A stretch of DNA of 64,000 bases from NCBI RefSeq assembly GCF_030687495.1, contig NZ_CP117435.1, forward strand, positions 2,732,501-2,796,500, given 5' to 3'. How positions within the stretch are numbered: the first letter of the stretch is position 1; every line of letters starts with the position of its first letter. Origin of the DNA: Pseudomonas sp. FP453 (GTDB taxonomy: Bacteria > Pseudomonadota > Gammaproteobacteria > Pseudomonadales > Pseudomonadaceae). Both the position numbers and the translations under genes were made by a program. Below are positions 54,487-63,900 of the stretch, piece after piece. The notes beneath the pieces were generated by a model. That model worked only from the letters and a program-made list of their open reading frames with translations, ran no database searches and was not told where the DNA came from.

Positions 54487-54523
54487 GAAAGCGGGTTCCC
54501 ACATTTACAGGGGGGAGGCTGCT

Positions 54524-55834
54524 TTATTTGGGATAGCCGGCCCGCTTCATTTCCCGCTCGGTAGTGGTCTGCGCGGCAGTCAGTGCCGCATCCACCGTCT
54601 GCTGACCGGTCAGCGCCCCCGAGAAGAACTTGCCCACCTGGGTGCCAATCGCCTGGAATTCAGGAATGGTCACCAACTGGATGCCGATATACGGCACCGG
54701 CTTGAGCGTCGGCTTGGTCGGGTCCGCGACTTTCAGGGATTCCAGGGTCACCTTGGCAAACGGCGCGGCCTTCATGTACTCCTCGCTGTAGGTCGAAGTC
54801 CGGGTGCCCGGTGGGACATTGGCCACGCCATCGGTCTTGGCGACCAATGCGCCGTATTCCTTGGACGTGGCCCAGCTGGCGAACACCTTGGCGGCGTCCT
54901 TGGCCTTGGAGCTGGTGGGGATCGCCAGGCTCCAGGAGTACAGCCACGAAGTGCCCTTGTCGGTCTTCTCGTGGGGGGCAAACGTGAAGCCGACGTGGTC
55001 CGCCACCTTGCTCTGGGTTTTGTCGGTGACAAATGAGCCGGCCACGCTGGCATCGACCCAGATCGCACACTTGCCGCTGTTGAACAGCGCGAGGTTTTCG
55101 TTGAAGCCGTTGCTGGACGCACCCGGTGGGCCGGATTTCTTCATGTTGTCGACGTAGAAGTTCAGCGCGTCCTTCCACTCGGGGCCGTTGAATTCCGGCT
55201 GCCATTTCTCATCGAACCAGCGTGCGCCGTAGCCGTTGGCCAGGGTGGTGATCAGCGCCATGTTCTCGCCCCAACCGGCTTTGCCGCGCAGGCACAGGCC
55301 GTATTGTTCTTTGGTTTTATCGGTGAGTTTGCTGGCGAATTCGCCGATCTGCGTCCAGGTCGGGTGCTCGGGCATGGTCAGCCCGGCGTCCTTGAACAGG
55401 TCGGTGCGGTAATAGGTGATCGAGCTTTCGGCATAGAACGGCAGGGCGTACAGCGAACCCTTGACGGACAAGCCGTCACGCACCGAAGGGAATACATCAT
55501 CGAGGTCGTAGGAAGCCGGCAAGTCCTTCATCGGCTCCAGCCAGCCCTTGGCGCCCCACAGTGCGGCTTCGTACATGCCGATGGTCAACACGTCGAACTG
55601 CCCGCCCTGGGTGGCGATGTCGGTGGTCAGGCGTTGGCGCAGCACATTTTCTTCAAGCACCACCCAGTTCAGCTTGATCTCCGGGTGCTCGGCTTCGAAG
55701 GTTTTCGAGAGCTTTTGCATGCGGATCATGTCGCTGTTGTTGACGGTGGCAATGGTCAAGGTTTGCGCGCCAAGGCTGACGGCGCTGATAGTCAAGCAGG
55801 TAGAGGCAAGCAGAACTTTTGCTGTGAACTTCAT
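54524..55834 (-). CDS. mtlE: Mannitol/polyol ABC transporter substrate-binding protein
   Basis: 436 residues. Signal peptide ends at LGAQ (about residue 23). The mature protein is a family 1 sugar-binding protein (LTIATVNNSDMIRMQKLSKT, FDVLTIGMYEAALWGAKGWL, WLYSWSLAIPTSSKAKDAAKVF). It captures mannitol, sorbitol and arabitol in the periplasm. First gene of the operon, downstream of the candidate MtlR site. Confidence 0.93.
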   Translation of the reverse strand: MKFTAKVLLASTCLTISAVSLGAQTLTIATVNNSDMIRMQKLSKTFEAEHPEIKLNWVVLEENVLRQRLTTDIATQGGQFDVLTIGMYEAALWGAKGWLEPMKDLPASYDLDDVFPSVRDGLSVKGSLYALPFYAESSITYYRTDLFKDAGLTMPEHPTWTQIGEFASKLTDKTKEQYGLCLRGKAGWGENMALITTLANGYGARWFDEKWQPEFNGPEWKDALNFYVDNMKKSGPPGASSNGFNENLALFNSGKCAIWVDASVAGSFVTDKTQSKVADHVGFTFAPHEKTDKGTSWLYSWSLAIPTSSKAKDAAKVFASWATSKEYGALVAKTDGVANVPPGTRTSTYSEEYMKAAPFAKVTLESLKVADPTKPTLKPVPYIGIQLVTIPEFQAIGTQVGKFFSGALTGQQTVDAALTAAQTTTEREMKRAGYPK

Positions 55835-55954
55835 CGCGCACTCCGTTTCCGCGCCCAGGGGGCTACAGAAGGACAGTTATTGTTGTTGTGTCTTCCTACA
55901 GGGAGTCAGGAAGAGTGTGCGGTTGATTACAGCCTTGAAATGGGGTTGTGACAA

Positions 55955-55993
55955 ATCCTTGGGAGCACTAGGACTGATACTTTTTTGCACTCG
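55955..55993. promoter_or_regulatory. Candidate MtlR binding site before mtlE (direct repeat)
   Basis: Two copies of ATnCTTnnnnGCACTnG, at 55955-55971 and 55977-55993, are spaced exactly 22 bases (two helical turns), as expected for an AraC-type activator. They lie about 120 bases upstream of the mtlE start. Confidence 0.5.
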
Positions 55994-56078
55994 ACTCAAA
56001 GGCTTTTGCGGTAGATGCGTGCTCGTGCACGGAGGGGCGCAGGCGCTGCGCCCTGGTCCTTGGGGTATGCTGAAGTTG

Positions 56079-59000
56079 TCAACTCCCAATGGGTTGGGAC
56101 AACTTTTTAACGTCCTCTATCGCCCATTTCCGGTCGATGAGCGTGTTCTGATTGAAGACCGACACCCCATACAACGGTTTTGAGGGGGTTCCAAAATGGA
56201 CCTGACTTGTACCAATTGGGCCGTTCTTCAGGAGCTTGTTCACCCCAACCTTCATCGCCTTTTCAGAGTCGAACTTGGCAAGGCCATAGCTCGGTTCGTA
56301 AAAGTACCAGAGCTTTTTGCTTGTATTGGTGGGGTCTACCCTCACGCCCGCGACCATTGCGTGTTCATCCGAGCTGATGAGCCATGCGGTCGTACTCGTC
56401 GCCTTGCTCATCTTCTTGATGATGCCATCAACGGGGACGAGAGCCCCTGAAACACCATGCAGTTGTTCTTGGTACATCATCGTATTCTCGAGTTTCGTGA
56501 TGCTCTCGAGAAACGCGGCATTCGCGGGGAGGTTCGGTCTTGCAGCGGCAATGGCCAAATTATCGATCAATGTATTTTCCGTGCCATCCATTATTGCCAT
56601 AGCCATTGCGGTGGAAAGCCCGGCACATTCGCCAGGGGAGAAGATGTGTGCCAGGGCAAGATAAAGCGTCTGGGGCATAGGGCGAACCGTACCTCCAGCC
56701 GATTTCATTTCTTTCATGAAGCCCTCGGAAACTCTTTGAACGGTGTCCATTTTTATTCTCTCTCTTTGCCGCATCAAACTGCCTATCTGCTCAGCAGTGA
56801 AGTCGGAATCGGCAATGAGTTTCGCGATTGTTTTAGGCCCCATGTTTGGGGTGTAACCGGCTATGTTGTCGAGATTTAACGTGTCGTAGCCTTTTTGATA
56901 ACCTGGCTTTTTACGTGCTTCGATAACTTTATCTTCAAATCTTCCAATCAGCTCTTTTTGGGCCTGTCTCTCCTCGGGCGATGAGCCAAATAGAGGGTTC
57001 AGAGGGCTGTTGGTGGAACCTTCCGGCACAAAACCATTAAGCGCTGGGCCCTCGGCTTCTAGCGTCTTGGGGTTATAGGCGTGCCATTCATCATCTTGAA
57101 AAATAGCGCTGATCTTGGTTTTTCCCCCTGCGCTGGAGCTGGCGACGGAACCGTCAGCCACATTCTCCGGCGTCGTAACGTCGACAGCTGTGCCCTGCAG
57201 GCGGCTGGTTGCATTGACTGACTCAGAGGTGGTGGCGGTGGTCATGTCCCTGATCGCAATGCTTTCGGCCTCCTTAGCCCCAAACTTCTCTATAAACCCC
57301 GCACCGACCTTGGCTGCCGCCCAGGACGCCGCAGATTTTGCCAGGCCCCACAACTTGCCGGCGCCCTCGGTGGCAACAACGATAGCGACATCAATGGCAA
57401 GGTCTGCGCCCGCCTTCAGGAATTGGCCGTGATAAAGGTCTTCCAGGCTGCTGGCGCCGGGCAAGGAGCGCCACAGGGCTTTGAAGAAGTCACTGGGTTC
57501 TGTCGCTGTTTCAAGCGTATTGCTGGACCAATTGCGGTGAAGGTTCACAAACTCGGATTTATTCAGGTAGGTCGAATCGATCATGACTTTGGCAAGTTTG
57601 GAGAGTCTGCCGGCCACGTAGCTGGGAGAGAACGCATCGTCTTCCTTGTGGGCTGGGAAGTTGACTTCCAATGGCCAGGGTTCATTGTTGTCATCCAGCA
57701 GGTGTTGGTCGGTGGTGCGCAATACAACGTTGGTTTTAACTCCCGTCCTGGGCTCTTTGCCATTTTTGAAAGCATCGGCGTCGATTTCGAGTTCGACCAC
57801 TGTGTTCATCGGGGTGGACGGATCGATGTCAGCAATTCTTACAATCTGGCCCCACGTCGGATAAACCGCAAAATCTCTTCTGACCCCGTCGTAGACAGAC
57901 GTAATCACCATGCCGCTGCTACCACCGGGGCCTACAACATTTAAAAACTCTACGTTGCCATAGAGCAGGCTTTTGTATTCCTCCACTGGTAGCTTTTTCA
58001 GCATGTCCTCGAACAACGTCGTGGTATGCAGCCTGCGCTGGTTGAAGTCGGCCTTTATGGCCGTGTCGAACTCATCGTTGATAACCGGAAAGTCAGGCTC
58101 TTTGGCTTTTTTACGCAGGCTGTCGAAATCCACCTGATCGCCTTCCTGTCGCCAGTTTTCATCCAGCCTGCCGGCTTCATAGATTTCTACGAGGCTGTAG
58201 TGGCGGCCGCTGACAACACCACCGAGCTCGTTCTCCACCATGAATCGTTTTTCATAATCAATATCGGGGCCAAACTTTTCTCTTAGCACCTTAAGCGCCA
58301 TGTCCCTCCTGTTGGGCGCTGGCGTCGTGCGCAACCAGTTGATCGCTTGGGCGGTGTTACTGGCTTGCGCCTGGAGTTTTTCCTGGCTGTCTTTCAACTG
58401 TTCCAAGGTGTAGTTGTTCTTGTCGACCTTGTTGTTGAGGGCGGCCCAATCCAACAAAGGGTTCATCTGCGCGTAGCTCTGTATTTGCGATTCCAATTTT
58501 GAAATAGGCTGGATTTTGTAATTTTCCATTATCTGTTGGTAGGTCATGTTCGCGGTCGCTCCGGGTGCCGTCCATTCGATCCGGTTAACCGCCGCCGTAA
58601 AGTTGAACCACTCCGGGGAGCCGAGCGTCATTTTTTGCGGTGCATCTTTCACCAGCAGGTGTGGTGCAGCGCCGCGCATCAGCAGGTGCGAAACCGTCGA
58701 TACAAGGTTCGACGGAATGTTCTTCTTGGTCGTCAAGTATTGGTTAAACCGCTCACGGATAAAGCGCGTGCCGCGCCCGGCGTTATCAGCGCCCATCAAA
58801 TCCATACCGGCAACAGTCTTATGCTGCGTGCCGGCCGTTGGATCCAGCTCCAGCACCAACGCCGTCAATAGCCATTGCTTCAGGCTGGTTGGGGTTGTAG
58901 CCCCCTTCATCTGGGTTTGCAGATGACTGGCGAGTACAGACGCATCGTCGCTGGTGAGCAGTTGCTCCAGTGCGTGTTCAGGGTCGCTACTGAGGTTGGT

Positions 59001-61469
59001 AACCTTGCTACTCAGGTAATTGAGGAGGGTGTCACGGGTACCGATGCTTTTTTTTACCTCTGCGACCAATGCACCGCGCTGTTCGGTCGTCAGCGGCAGT
59101 TGCGTTGACAGGAAGCCCCAATAGTTGCCAAGGGGAGGGGAATGGGGAACCGGTGACTGCAAGGCTGCCAGCAGATTATCGTTGTCGGTATTTGATCGGA
59201 TGGGGTACCAGTCATTGTGCGCGAGGAATTCTGCAAGCTGCGTTACGCCTTTCGGTTGATGGCTTGAGTGCGGGTCAACCGCAAAGCGACTGAAGTCGCT
59301 GTTTTTATGCCCGGCTTTCAACAAGCGGATCAGCTGATAACGGTCGTTGCTATCACCCAATGCGGTTTTTTGCTGGTCCAGCCAGCCGACGATTTTTTGT
59401 GGGTCATCAGGTAGGCCTGGGAGCTGTTGGGTACTGCCCAACGACGCAGTCTGTTGGGCAAATAGTGGGCTGCTTGGGGCGTCGCTGAGGCCATAGAGGT
59501 TGGCCACCCATTGGTACGGCATGCCGCTGCCTTCGGCGTGAGCAAGGGCAATCGGTTGCCCGGGCGTGGCGAATGCCTGCGCGGCGGTTAATACAGGCGC
59601 GAGCACGTCAAAATGCTTGGGGTACTTTTGCGCAAAATCACTGATGGTAAAGCGCTGGTCAACGCCATTGACGCTGCCGATCAGCGCTTGGTCCGTGGGG
59701 TCATAGCGCAAAGAGTTCGGGGCAATATGCTGTTCCTTCATCCACTCGGTGAAACCACGCCCGTTGAGGGCTTTGACCAGGTAGGCCTGCCACTGGCCGG
59801 CGAAACTGTTGGCCGGTATTGGCTGGATGGTTTTCGCCGTGACTTGGTCGGGGTTGGCTTTCAGCTCAAGCATCGCACGATGTACGGTGGTTGCCAGTTC
59901 GCCTTCGGCGCTGGCTAACAGGTCTTCGGAGGACGGGAGGTTGGCCTTGACGGTGGTGGCCAGGGTTTCAAGTGACGATAATGATAGTGGCCTGTTTGCC
60001 AATTGTTTCGTCACGGCTTGCTGGCGCTGGCGTACCGCGAGGGATTCGGGGTCGCTGGGGTCTTCACCGACCAACGCTTTGAAACCATTATTCTGGTTCA
60101 TCTCGTCGATACGCTGCAGGGTGGACGCGAGCTGGCGTTGCTGCCAGTCGGGGTGTTGAGTGTCCTGCTCTTGGCGAGGCGGCGGTTCATTGTAAAAAGC
60201 CATGACTTTATACAGGCTGGCGGAGTTGCTGGAGGGGTAGGTGACATCCTCGTCGGAGCCCGCGGCCATCTGTTGCACCGCCTCTTTTATCTCGGTCCAG
60301 ACATCGTTCCAGCCAGACACATCGTTCAGGTTGAACGTGGTATCGACGCCCTTTACGGTGCCCGTCAACTCGCCGCTGACGGGGTTGATGCGTATGCTGG
60401 TGGGGTCGACGTTGTTCTCTTGGAAAAAGGTGGCGGCTGTTTTGCCCTGCAGCTTTTCCAACAGGTTTTCACGCACCAGACTGTAAGTTGAATACTTGGG
60501 AATGTCCTCTAGAGTGACCGATGTCTCGTATTCGGCCGTTTCTGGCAGCAGTTTCATCATCCCGCGGCTGACCAGTTGCGCCAGTGCCTGATCGTCTTGC
60601 TGAACCTTCTGCTTCACTGTCGAAGGTGCAAACTCTTCGAGCATCGAGGCGAGTGCCGGTGGTGATAAATCCACAATGCGTTGGCGGGCGTCTTTTTGTT
60701 TTTGTTTGATCGGCGCGTCGAGCGGGTCTGAGCTGCTTAGCGTCTTGAAACTGCCGTCGTGTAGAAGTTTGCCTGCGGTTTTGAGCCTATCGTTGGCATC
60801 GAGGCCGCTCAATGGTTGCCCGTAGAATTCGGCGACGTTGTGAGCCGATGCGTAGTCGCGACCATAGTACACAAGTGAGGGGTAGCCCTGACCCACCAGT
60901 TTTTTCACGGCGGCTAAAACGGCAGATGAGGCAGCTGCCCACTCGGGGTTTTTATGCGCGAAATAGTGGGTGATGCCTCCATCTTTACCTGTCACCGTCA
61001 GGCTGCCATCTGGATCGAAGACCAGCTGTGAAATATCAATCGACTGGGCTTCGGCAAACGACTTGAAAGGCTCCGATTCCAGTGCGTCAGCAAGCTCAGA
61101 CAACGCCTGGCCATAGCTGGAGTACGGCGGTACGGCGAGCTTGTACGCATCGTCGATTGATCCGCGGATGTTGGAAGGGCGTTCGCGACGAACCAAGGCC
61201 TTGCCGAGATTTATCGCCAGTTGCCCGTCATCCTTCTCAACCAAGGCATCGGCGAACTGGCGAACTGACACCTTGAGAGGGTCAGGCTCGGCGACCGGAT
61301 TCTGCAAGTCTCGACGCGACCGCGACAAGACAGGATCAAACTTGGGTGGGCTGGGCGGCGGGCTAGCGATTGCTTCCTGACTCGGCCGTGCGTGGGTTAT
61401 GTGCGGCTTGATTTCAGTCAGCGGCTGGTGTGTGACACGGTTGCCGGAAAACGGCGAGACATTGACCAT
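56079..61469 (-). CDS. Giant toxin-like protein with tandem repeats and a C58-like Cys/His C-terminal domain
   Basis: 1796 residues. Three tandem units of about 210-225 residues begin near 117, 328 and 555. Each contains a pattern such as S-I-R-x-[DN]P-x-x-x-x-L-x-G-x-V-x-G-V (FDPDGSLTV, INPVSGELTGTVKGV, YDPTDQALIGSVNGV). A hydrophobic stretch is at about 1345-1390. The C-terminal domain has Cys1615 (GECAGLS), His1703 (DEHAMVAGV) and Glu1725 (FYEPSYGLAKF), in the order of YopT/C58-type proteases, which usually have Asp in the last position (FDPNxG). Protease activity is inferred. No signal peptide; secretion route unknown. The Pro/Ser-rich first 60 residues resemble an effector N-terminus. 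It separates mtlR from mtlE. Confidence 0.7.
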   Translation of the reverse strand: MVNVSPFSGNRVTHQPLTEIKPHITHARPSQEAIASPPPSPPKFDPVLSRSRRDLQNPVAEPDPLKVSVRQFADALVEKDDGQLAINLGKALVRRERPSNIRGSIDDAYKLAVPPYSSYGQALSELADALESEPFKSFAEAQSIDISQLVFDPDGSLTVTGKDGGITHYFAHKNPEWAAASSAVLAAVKKLVGQGYPSLVYYGRDYASAHNVAEFYGQPLSGLDANDRLKTAGKLLHDGSFKTLSSSDPLDAPIKQKQKDARQRIVDLSPPALASMLEEFAPSTVKQKVQQDDQALAQLVSRGMMKLLPETAEYETSVTLEDIPKYSTYSLVRENLLEKLQGKTAATFFQENNVDPTSIRINPVSGELTGTVKGVDTTFNLNDVSGWNDVWTEIKEAVQQMAAGSDEDVTYPSSNSASLYKVMAFYNEPPPRQEQDTQHPDWQQRQLASTLQRIDEMNQNNGFKALVGEDPSDPESLAVRQRQQAVTKQLANRPLSLSSLETLATTVKANLPSSEDLLASAEGELATTVHRAMLELKANPDQVTAKTIQPIPANSFAGQWQAYLVKALNGRGFTEWMKEQHIAPNSLRYDPTDQALIGSVNGVDQRFTISDFAQKYPKHFDVLAPVLTAAQAFATPGQPIALAHAEGSGMPYQWVANLYGLSDAPSSPLFAQQTASLGSTQQLPGLPDDPQKIVGWLDQQKTALGDSNDRYQLIRLLKAGHKNSDFSRFAVDPHSSHQPKGVTQLAEFLAHNDWYPIRSNTDNDNLLAALQSPVPHSPPLGNYWGFLSTQLPLTTEQRGALVAEVKKSIGTRDTLLNYLSSKVTNLSSDPEHALEQLLTSDDASVLASHLQTQMKGATTPTSLKQWLLTALVLELDPTAGTQHKTVAGMDLMGADNAGRGTRFIRERFNQYLTTKKNIPSNLVSTVSHLLMRGAAPHLLVKDAPQKMTLGSPEWFNFTAAVNRIEWTAPGATANMTYQQIMENYKIQPISKLESQIQSYAQMNPLLDWAALNNKVDKNNYTLEQLKDSQEKLQAQASNTAQAINWLRTTPAPNRRDMALKVLREKFGPDIDYEKRFMVENELGGVVSGRHYSLVEIYEAGRLDENWRQEGDQVDFDSLRKKAKEPDFPVINDEFDTAIKADFNQRRLHTTTLFEDMLKKLPVEEYKSLLYGNVEFLNVVGPGGSSGMVITSVYDGVRRDFAVYPTWGQIVRIADIDPSTPMNTVVELEIDADAFKNGKEPRTGVKTNVVLRTTDQHLLDDNNEPWPLEVNFPAHKEDDAFSPSYVAGRLSKLAKVMIDSTYLNKSEFVNLHRNWSSNTLETATEPSDFFKALWRSLPGASSLEDLYHGQFLKAGADLAIDVAIVVATEGAGKLWGLAKSAASWAAAKVGAGFIEKFGAKEAESIAIRDMTTATTSESVNATSRLQGTAVDVTTPENVADGSVASSSAGGKTKISAIFQDDEWHAYNPKTLEAEGPALNGFVPEGSTNSPLNPLFGSSPEERQAQKELIGRFEDKVIEARKKPGYQKGYDTLNLDNIAGYTPNMGPKTIAKLIADSDFTAEQIGSLMRQRERIKMDTVQRVSEGFMKEMKSAGGTVRPMPQTLYLALAHIFSPGECAGLSTAMAMAIMDGTENTLIDNLAIAAARPNLPANAAFLESITKLENTMMYQEQLHGVSGALVPVDGIIKKMSKATSTTAWLISSDEHAMVAGVRVDPTNTSKKLWYFYEPSYGLAKFDSEKAMKVGVNKLLKNGPIGTSQVHFGTPSKPLYGVSVFNQNTLIDRKWAIEDVKKLSQPIGS

Positions 61470-61632
61470 GGTGACCCTTTACCTGTACGTCAGAAAAGCA
61501 TCGCCTTTCTAGCGAAAGCGCGATGATGCCTACACTGAGTAACGGGGCGGGATGATTGGGTTCCATGAGTGATGGGGGAGACGTTGCTGAGGTTTCGGTC
61601 TTCTTGTTGACGGTGTTGCGCGGGTGCCCGAG

Positions 61633-62538
61633 TCAAACCAGGTTCTGTTCCGTGAGCCGCTGTACAGCCAGACGTCGGTAATGAGAGGGGGTCATACCCT
61701 TGAGCTGCTGGAAGCGCCGGTTGAAGTTGGAGATGTTGTTAAACCCCGACTCGAAGCACACATCCGTCACCGCCTTGTCGCCATCGGCCAACAACTCGCA
61801 GGACTTGCTGATGCGCAACCGATTGACGAATTCGATAAACGTGCGCCCGGTGGCCTGTTTAAACACCCGCGAAAAATAGGTGGGCTTCATCCCCAGGTAC
61901 TCCGCCACTTCTTCCAGCGGCAACTCCCGTGCGTAATGGGCAAAGATGTAGTCCACCGCGCGGTTGGTGCGGTCGATGCTGTGTTCATCGGCCAGCTGCG
62001 GCGTCGTCGCACCCGACAGCAACTGGTAGTCCTCACACGCGCTCAACACTTCCAGCAGGATAAAGAAGTGCCCCAACCTTGCCATACCCTGGGCATCCTC
62101 GATGCGTTGCATCAAGGTCATCGCCTGGGCAATGGTGTGTTTGCAGCGAAATTCGATGCCGTACTGCGCGCGCTCCAGCAGCGGTGCCAGGCTTTTCAGT
62201 TCGGCGAAGATATGGCTGCCGCCCTCAAACAGCTCGTCGGTGAAGTTCACCAGCATGTCGCGCTTGGGCACCACCTCGTCTTCCTCCACCTGGCTGATCC
62301 AGTTGTGCGGCAGGTTGGGGCCGGTGAGGAACAGGCTTTCGGGGTAGAAGTTGCCGATATAGTCGCCGATAAACACCTTGCCGGAGCTGGCGACGATCAG
62401 GTGCAGCTCGTATTCCTTGTGGAAGTGCCAGCGCACCAGCGGGCAGGGGAAGCCATGTTGGCGATAGATGATGGACAGACCGTTGTGATCGTCCATCAGC
62501 TCGTAGGAAGGGTCGGTGATGCGCGCGGCTCGGGTCAT
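61633..62538 (-). CDS. mtlR: AraC-family activator of the mannitol operon
   Basis: 301 residues. N-terminal cupin-type sensing domain (FHKEYELHLIVASSGKVFIGDYIG, GPNLPHNWI) and C-terminal AraC double helix-turn-helix (LPLEEVAEYLGMKPTYFSRVFK, VTDVCFESGFNNISNFNRRFQ, GMTPSHYRR). Size and sequence pattern match P. fluorescens MtlR, which activates mtlE in response to mannitol, sorbitol and arabitol. It usually lies directly upstream of mtlE; here the giant gene at 56079 intervenes. Confidence 0.92.
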   Translation of the reverse strand: MTRAARITDPSYELMDDHNGLSIIYRQHGFPCPLVRWHFHKEYELHLIVASSGKVFIGDYIGNFYPESLFLTGPNLPHNWISQVEEDEVVPKRDMLVNFTDELFEGGSHIFAELKSLAPLLERAQYGIEFRCKHTIAQAMTLMQRIEDAQGMARLGHFFILLEVLSACEDYQLLSGATTPQLADEHSIDRTNRAVDYIFAHYARELPLEEVAEYLGMKPTYFSRVFKQATGRTFIEFVNRLRISKSCELLADGDKAVTDVCFESGFNNISNFNRRFQQLKGMTPSHYRRLAVQRLTEQNLV

Positions 62539-62610
62539 GCTGGCGTCGCTTTATTGTTGGTAGCGACCCGAATAATGCCCCTATGCGTGTAAGGCTGCCA
62601 GCGCCGATGT

Positions 62611-63900
62611 TTATACGGTGCGGTTTTTTGCCTCGATCCACTGCGACATGTATTGCGTACTTTTATGGGCGTGGTGGCGCAGCATGCTGCCGGTAAAGTT
62701 GTTCCGGCGATGGGCGGCCAGGTTTTCCCGGCATTGCTCAAGGCACGCCACCAGCGCCGGGGCATGACGGGCGTAGTCATAACGACGCGCAAGCAACTGG
62801 CGGCCCTGTTCCTGCGCCTCGGTCCAGCGCTCGCGGTCCTGATACAGCGCCACGGCGGCCGCGGCCAGTGCCGCTTCGCTCTGCTCGATGGCGCCCGGCC
62901 ACGGTTGCTCATCGCCCATGGCTTCGGCACCGATCGGCGTGGTGACATTTGGCGTGCCGCAAAGCATGCCATCCGCCAGCTTGCCCTTGATCCCTGCACC
63001 AAAACGCAACGGCGCCAGGCAGATGCGCGCGGTGCTCATGACCTGCAACGCATCCTCGGCCCAATTCATTACATGAAAGCCTTGCGCCGGGTTGTGCAGC
63101 GCCGTCGCCTTGGGCGGCGTGTAGGAACCGTAGATGTGCAGCTGGGCGCCCGGCAGTTGCTGGCGGATCAACGGCCACAGGCTGTTTTTCATCCACAGCA
63201 CCGCATCCCAGTTGGGCGCGTGGCGGAAGTTGCCGATGCTGAGAAAGTGCGCGCGGTCTTCAAACGGTGCGAAGGGCGCGGTGGGCACCTCCAGCATCAG
63301 CGGGCACCAGTGGAGCAGGACGGCGGGCACCTTGAACTGCTCGGTGAGCAGGCGGGCTTCCACATCGGAAATCATCAGGCTGATATCACAGCGGTAAATC
63401 GCCGCGATCTCGCGCTTGGCGATGTCGGTGTCGGCCATCAGCTCGAATTCTTCCTTGAGGGCCGGGGCAAAGAGTGCGCTGAAGTCGTCGCTGTCGGGGT
63501 GGGCTTTCAGATGGTTCTTCAGGCGCTGCTGGCGAGCGTCGCGCAGGCTTTGCAGGTCGCAGGTTTCCAGGACGCGCAGGGCGTCGGGGCAGTGCTTTTC
63601 GACGCGCCAGCCGAACTGTTCTTCCATCATGAAGCGGTCAAACAGCACAATGTCCGGGGCCAGTTCGCGGATGAAGTCATCGAAGCTGCTGTTATTGAGT
63701 TCGATGGCGCATTCGGCGATGCCCAGGGCTTGCAAGTCGGCCTTGTGCTCGCCCAGTGCGGCGGGGCTGCTGAAGGTAATGTCCCAACCTTGCGCAAGAA
63801 ACGTCTCGAGTATTTGCATCATATGCCCGCCCGCAGCCGAGGAGCGGGGTTCCGGCCAGACATAACCAATGACCAGGACTTTGGTGGCGGGTTGATTCAT
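62611..63900 (-). CDS. Glycosyltransferase, family 4-like (GT-B)
   Basis: 429 residues from MNQPATKVLVIG (AAGGA upstream). GT-B fold: N-terminal SSAAGGHMMQILETFLAQGW, linker ISDVEARLLTEQF, C-terminal SIGNFRHAPNWDAVLWM, LHIYGSYTPP and the donor site APLRFGAGIKGKLADGMLCGTPNVTT. It transfers a sugar from a nucleotide donor; acceptor unknown (surface polysaccharide or protein). No neighbouring polysaccharide genes are visible in the window. The 100 bases upstream of the start hold no other gene. Confidence 0.85.
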   Translation of the reverse strand: MNQPATKVLVIGYVWPEPRSSAAGGHMMQILETFLAQGWDITFSSPAALGEHKADLQALGIAECAIELNNSSFDDFIRELAPDIVLFDRFMMEEQFGWRVEKHCPDALRVLETCDLQSLRDARQQRLKNHLKAHPDSDDFSALFAPALKEEFELMADTDIAKREIAAIYRCDISLMISDVEARLLTEQFKVPAVLLHWCPLMLEVPTAPFAPFEDRAHFLSIGNFRHAPNWDAVLWMKNSLWPLIRQQLPGAQLHIYGSYTPPKATALHNPAQGFHVMNWAEDALQVMSTARICLAPLRFGAGIKGKLADGMLCGTPNVTTPIGAEAMGDEQPWPGAIEQSEAALAAAAVALYQDRERWTEAQEQGRQLLARRYDYARHAPALVACLEQCRENLAAHRRNNFTGSMLRHHAHKSTQYMSQWIEAKNRTV

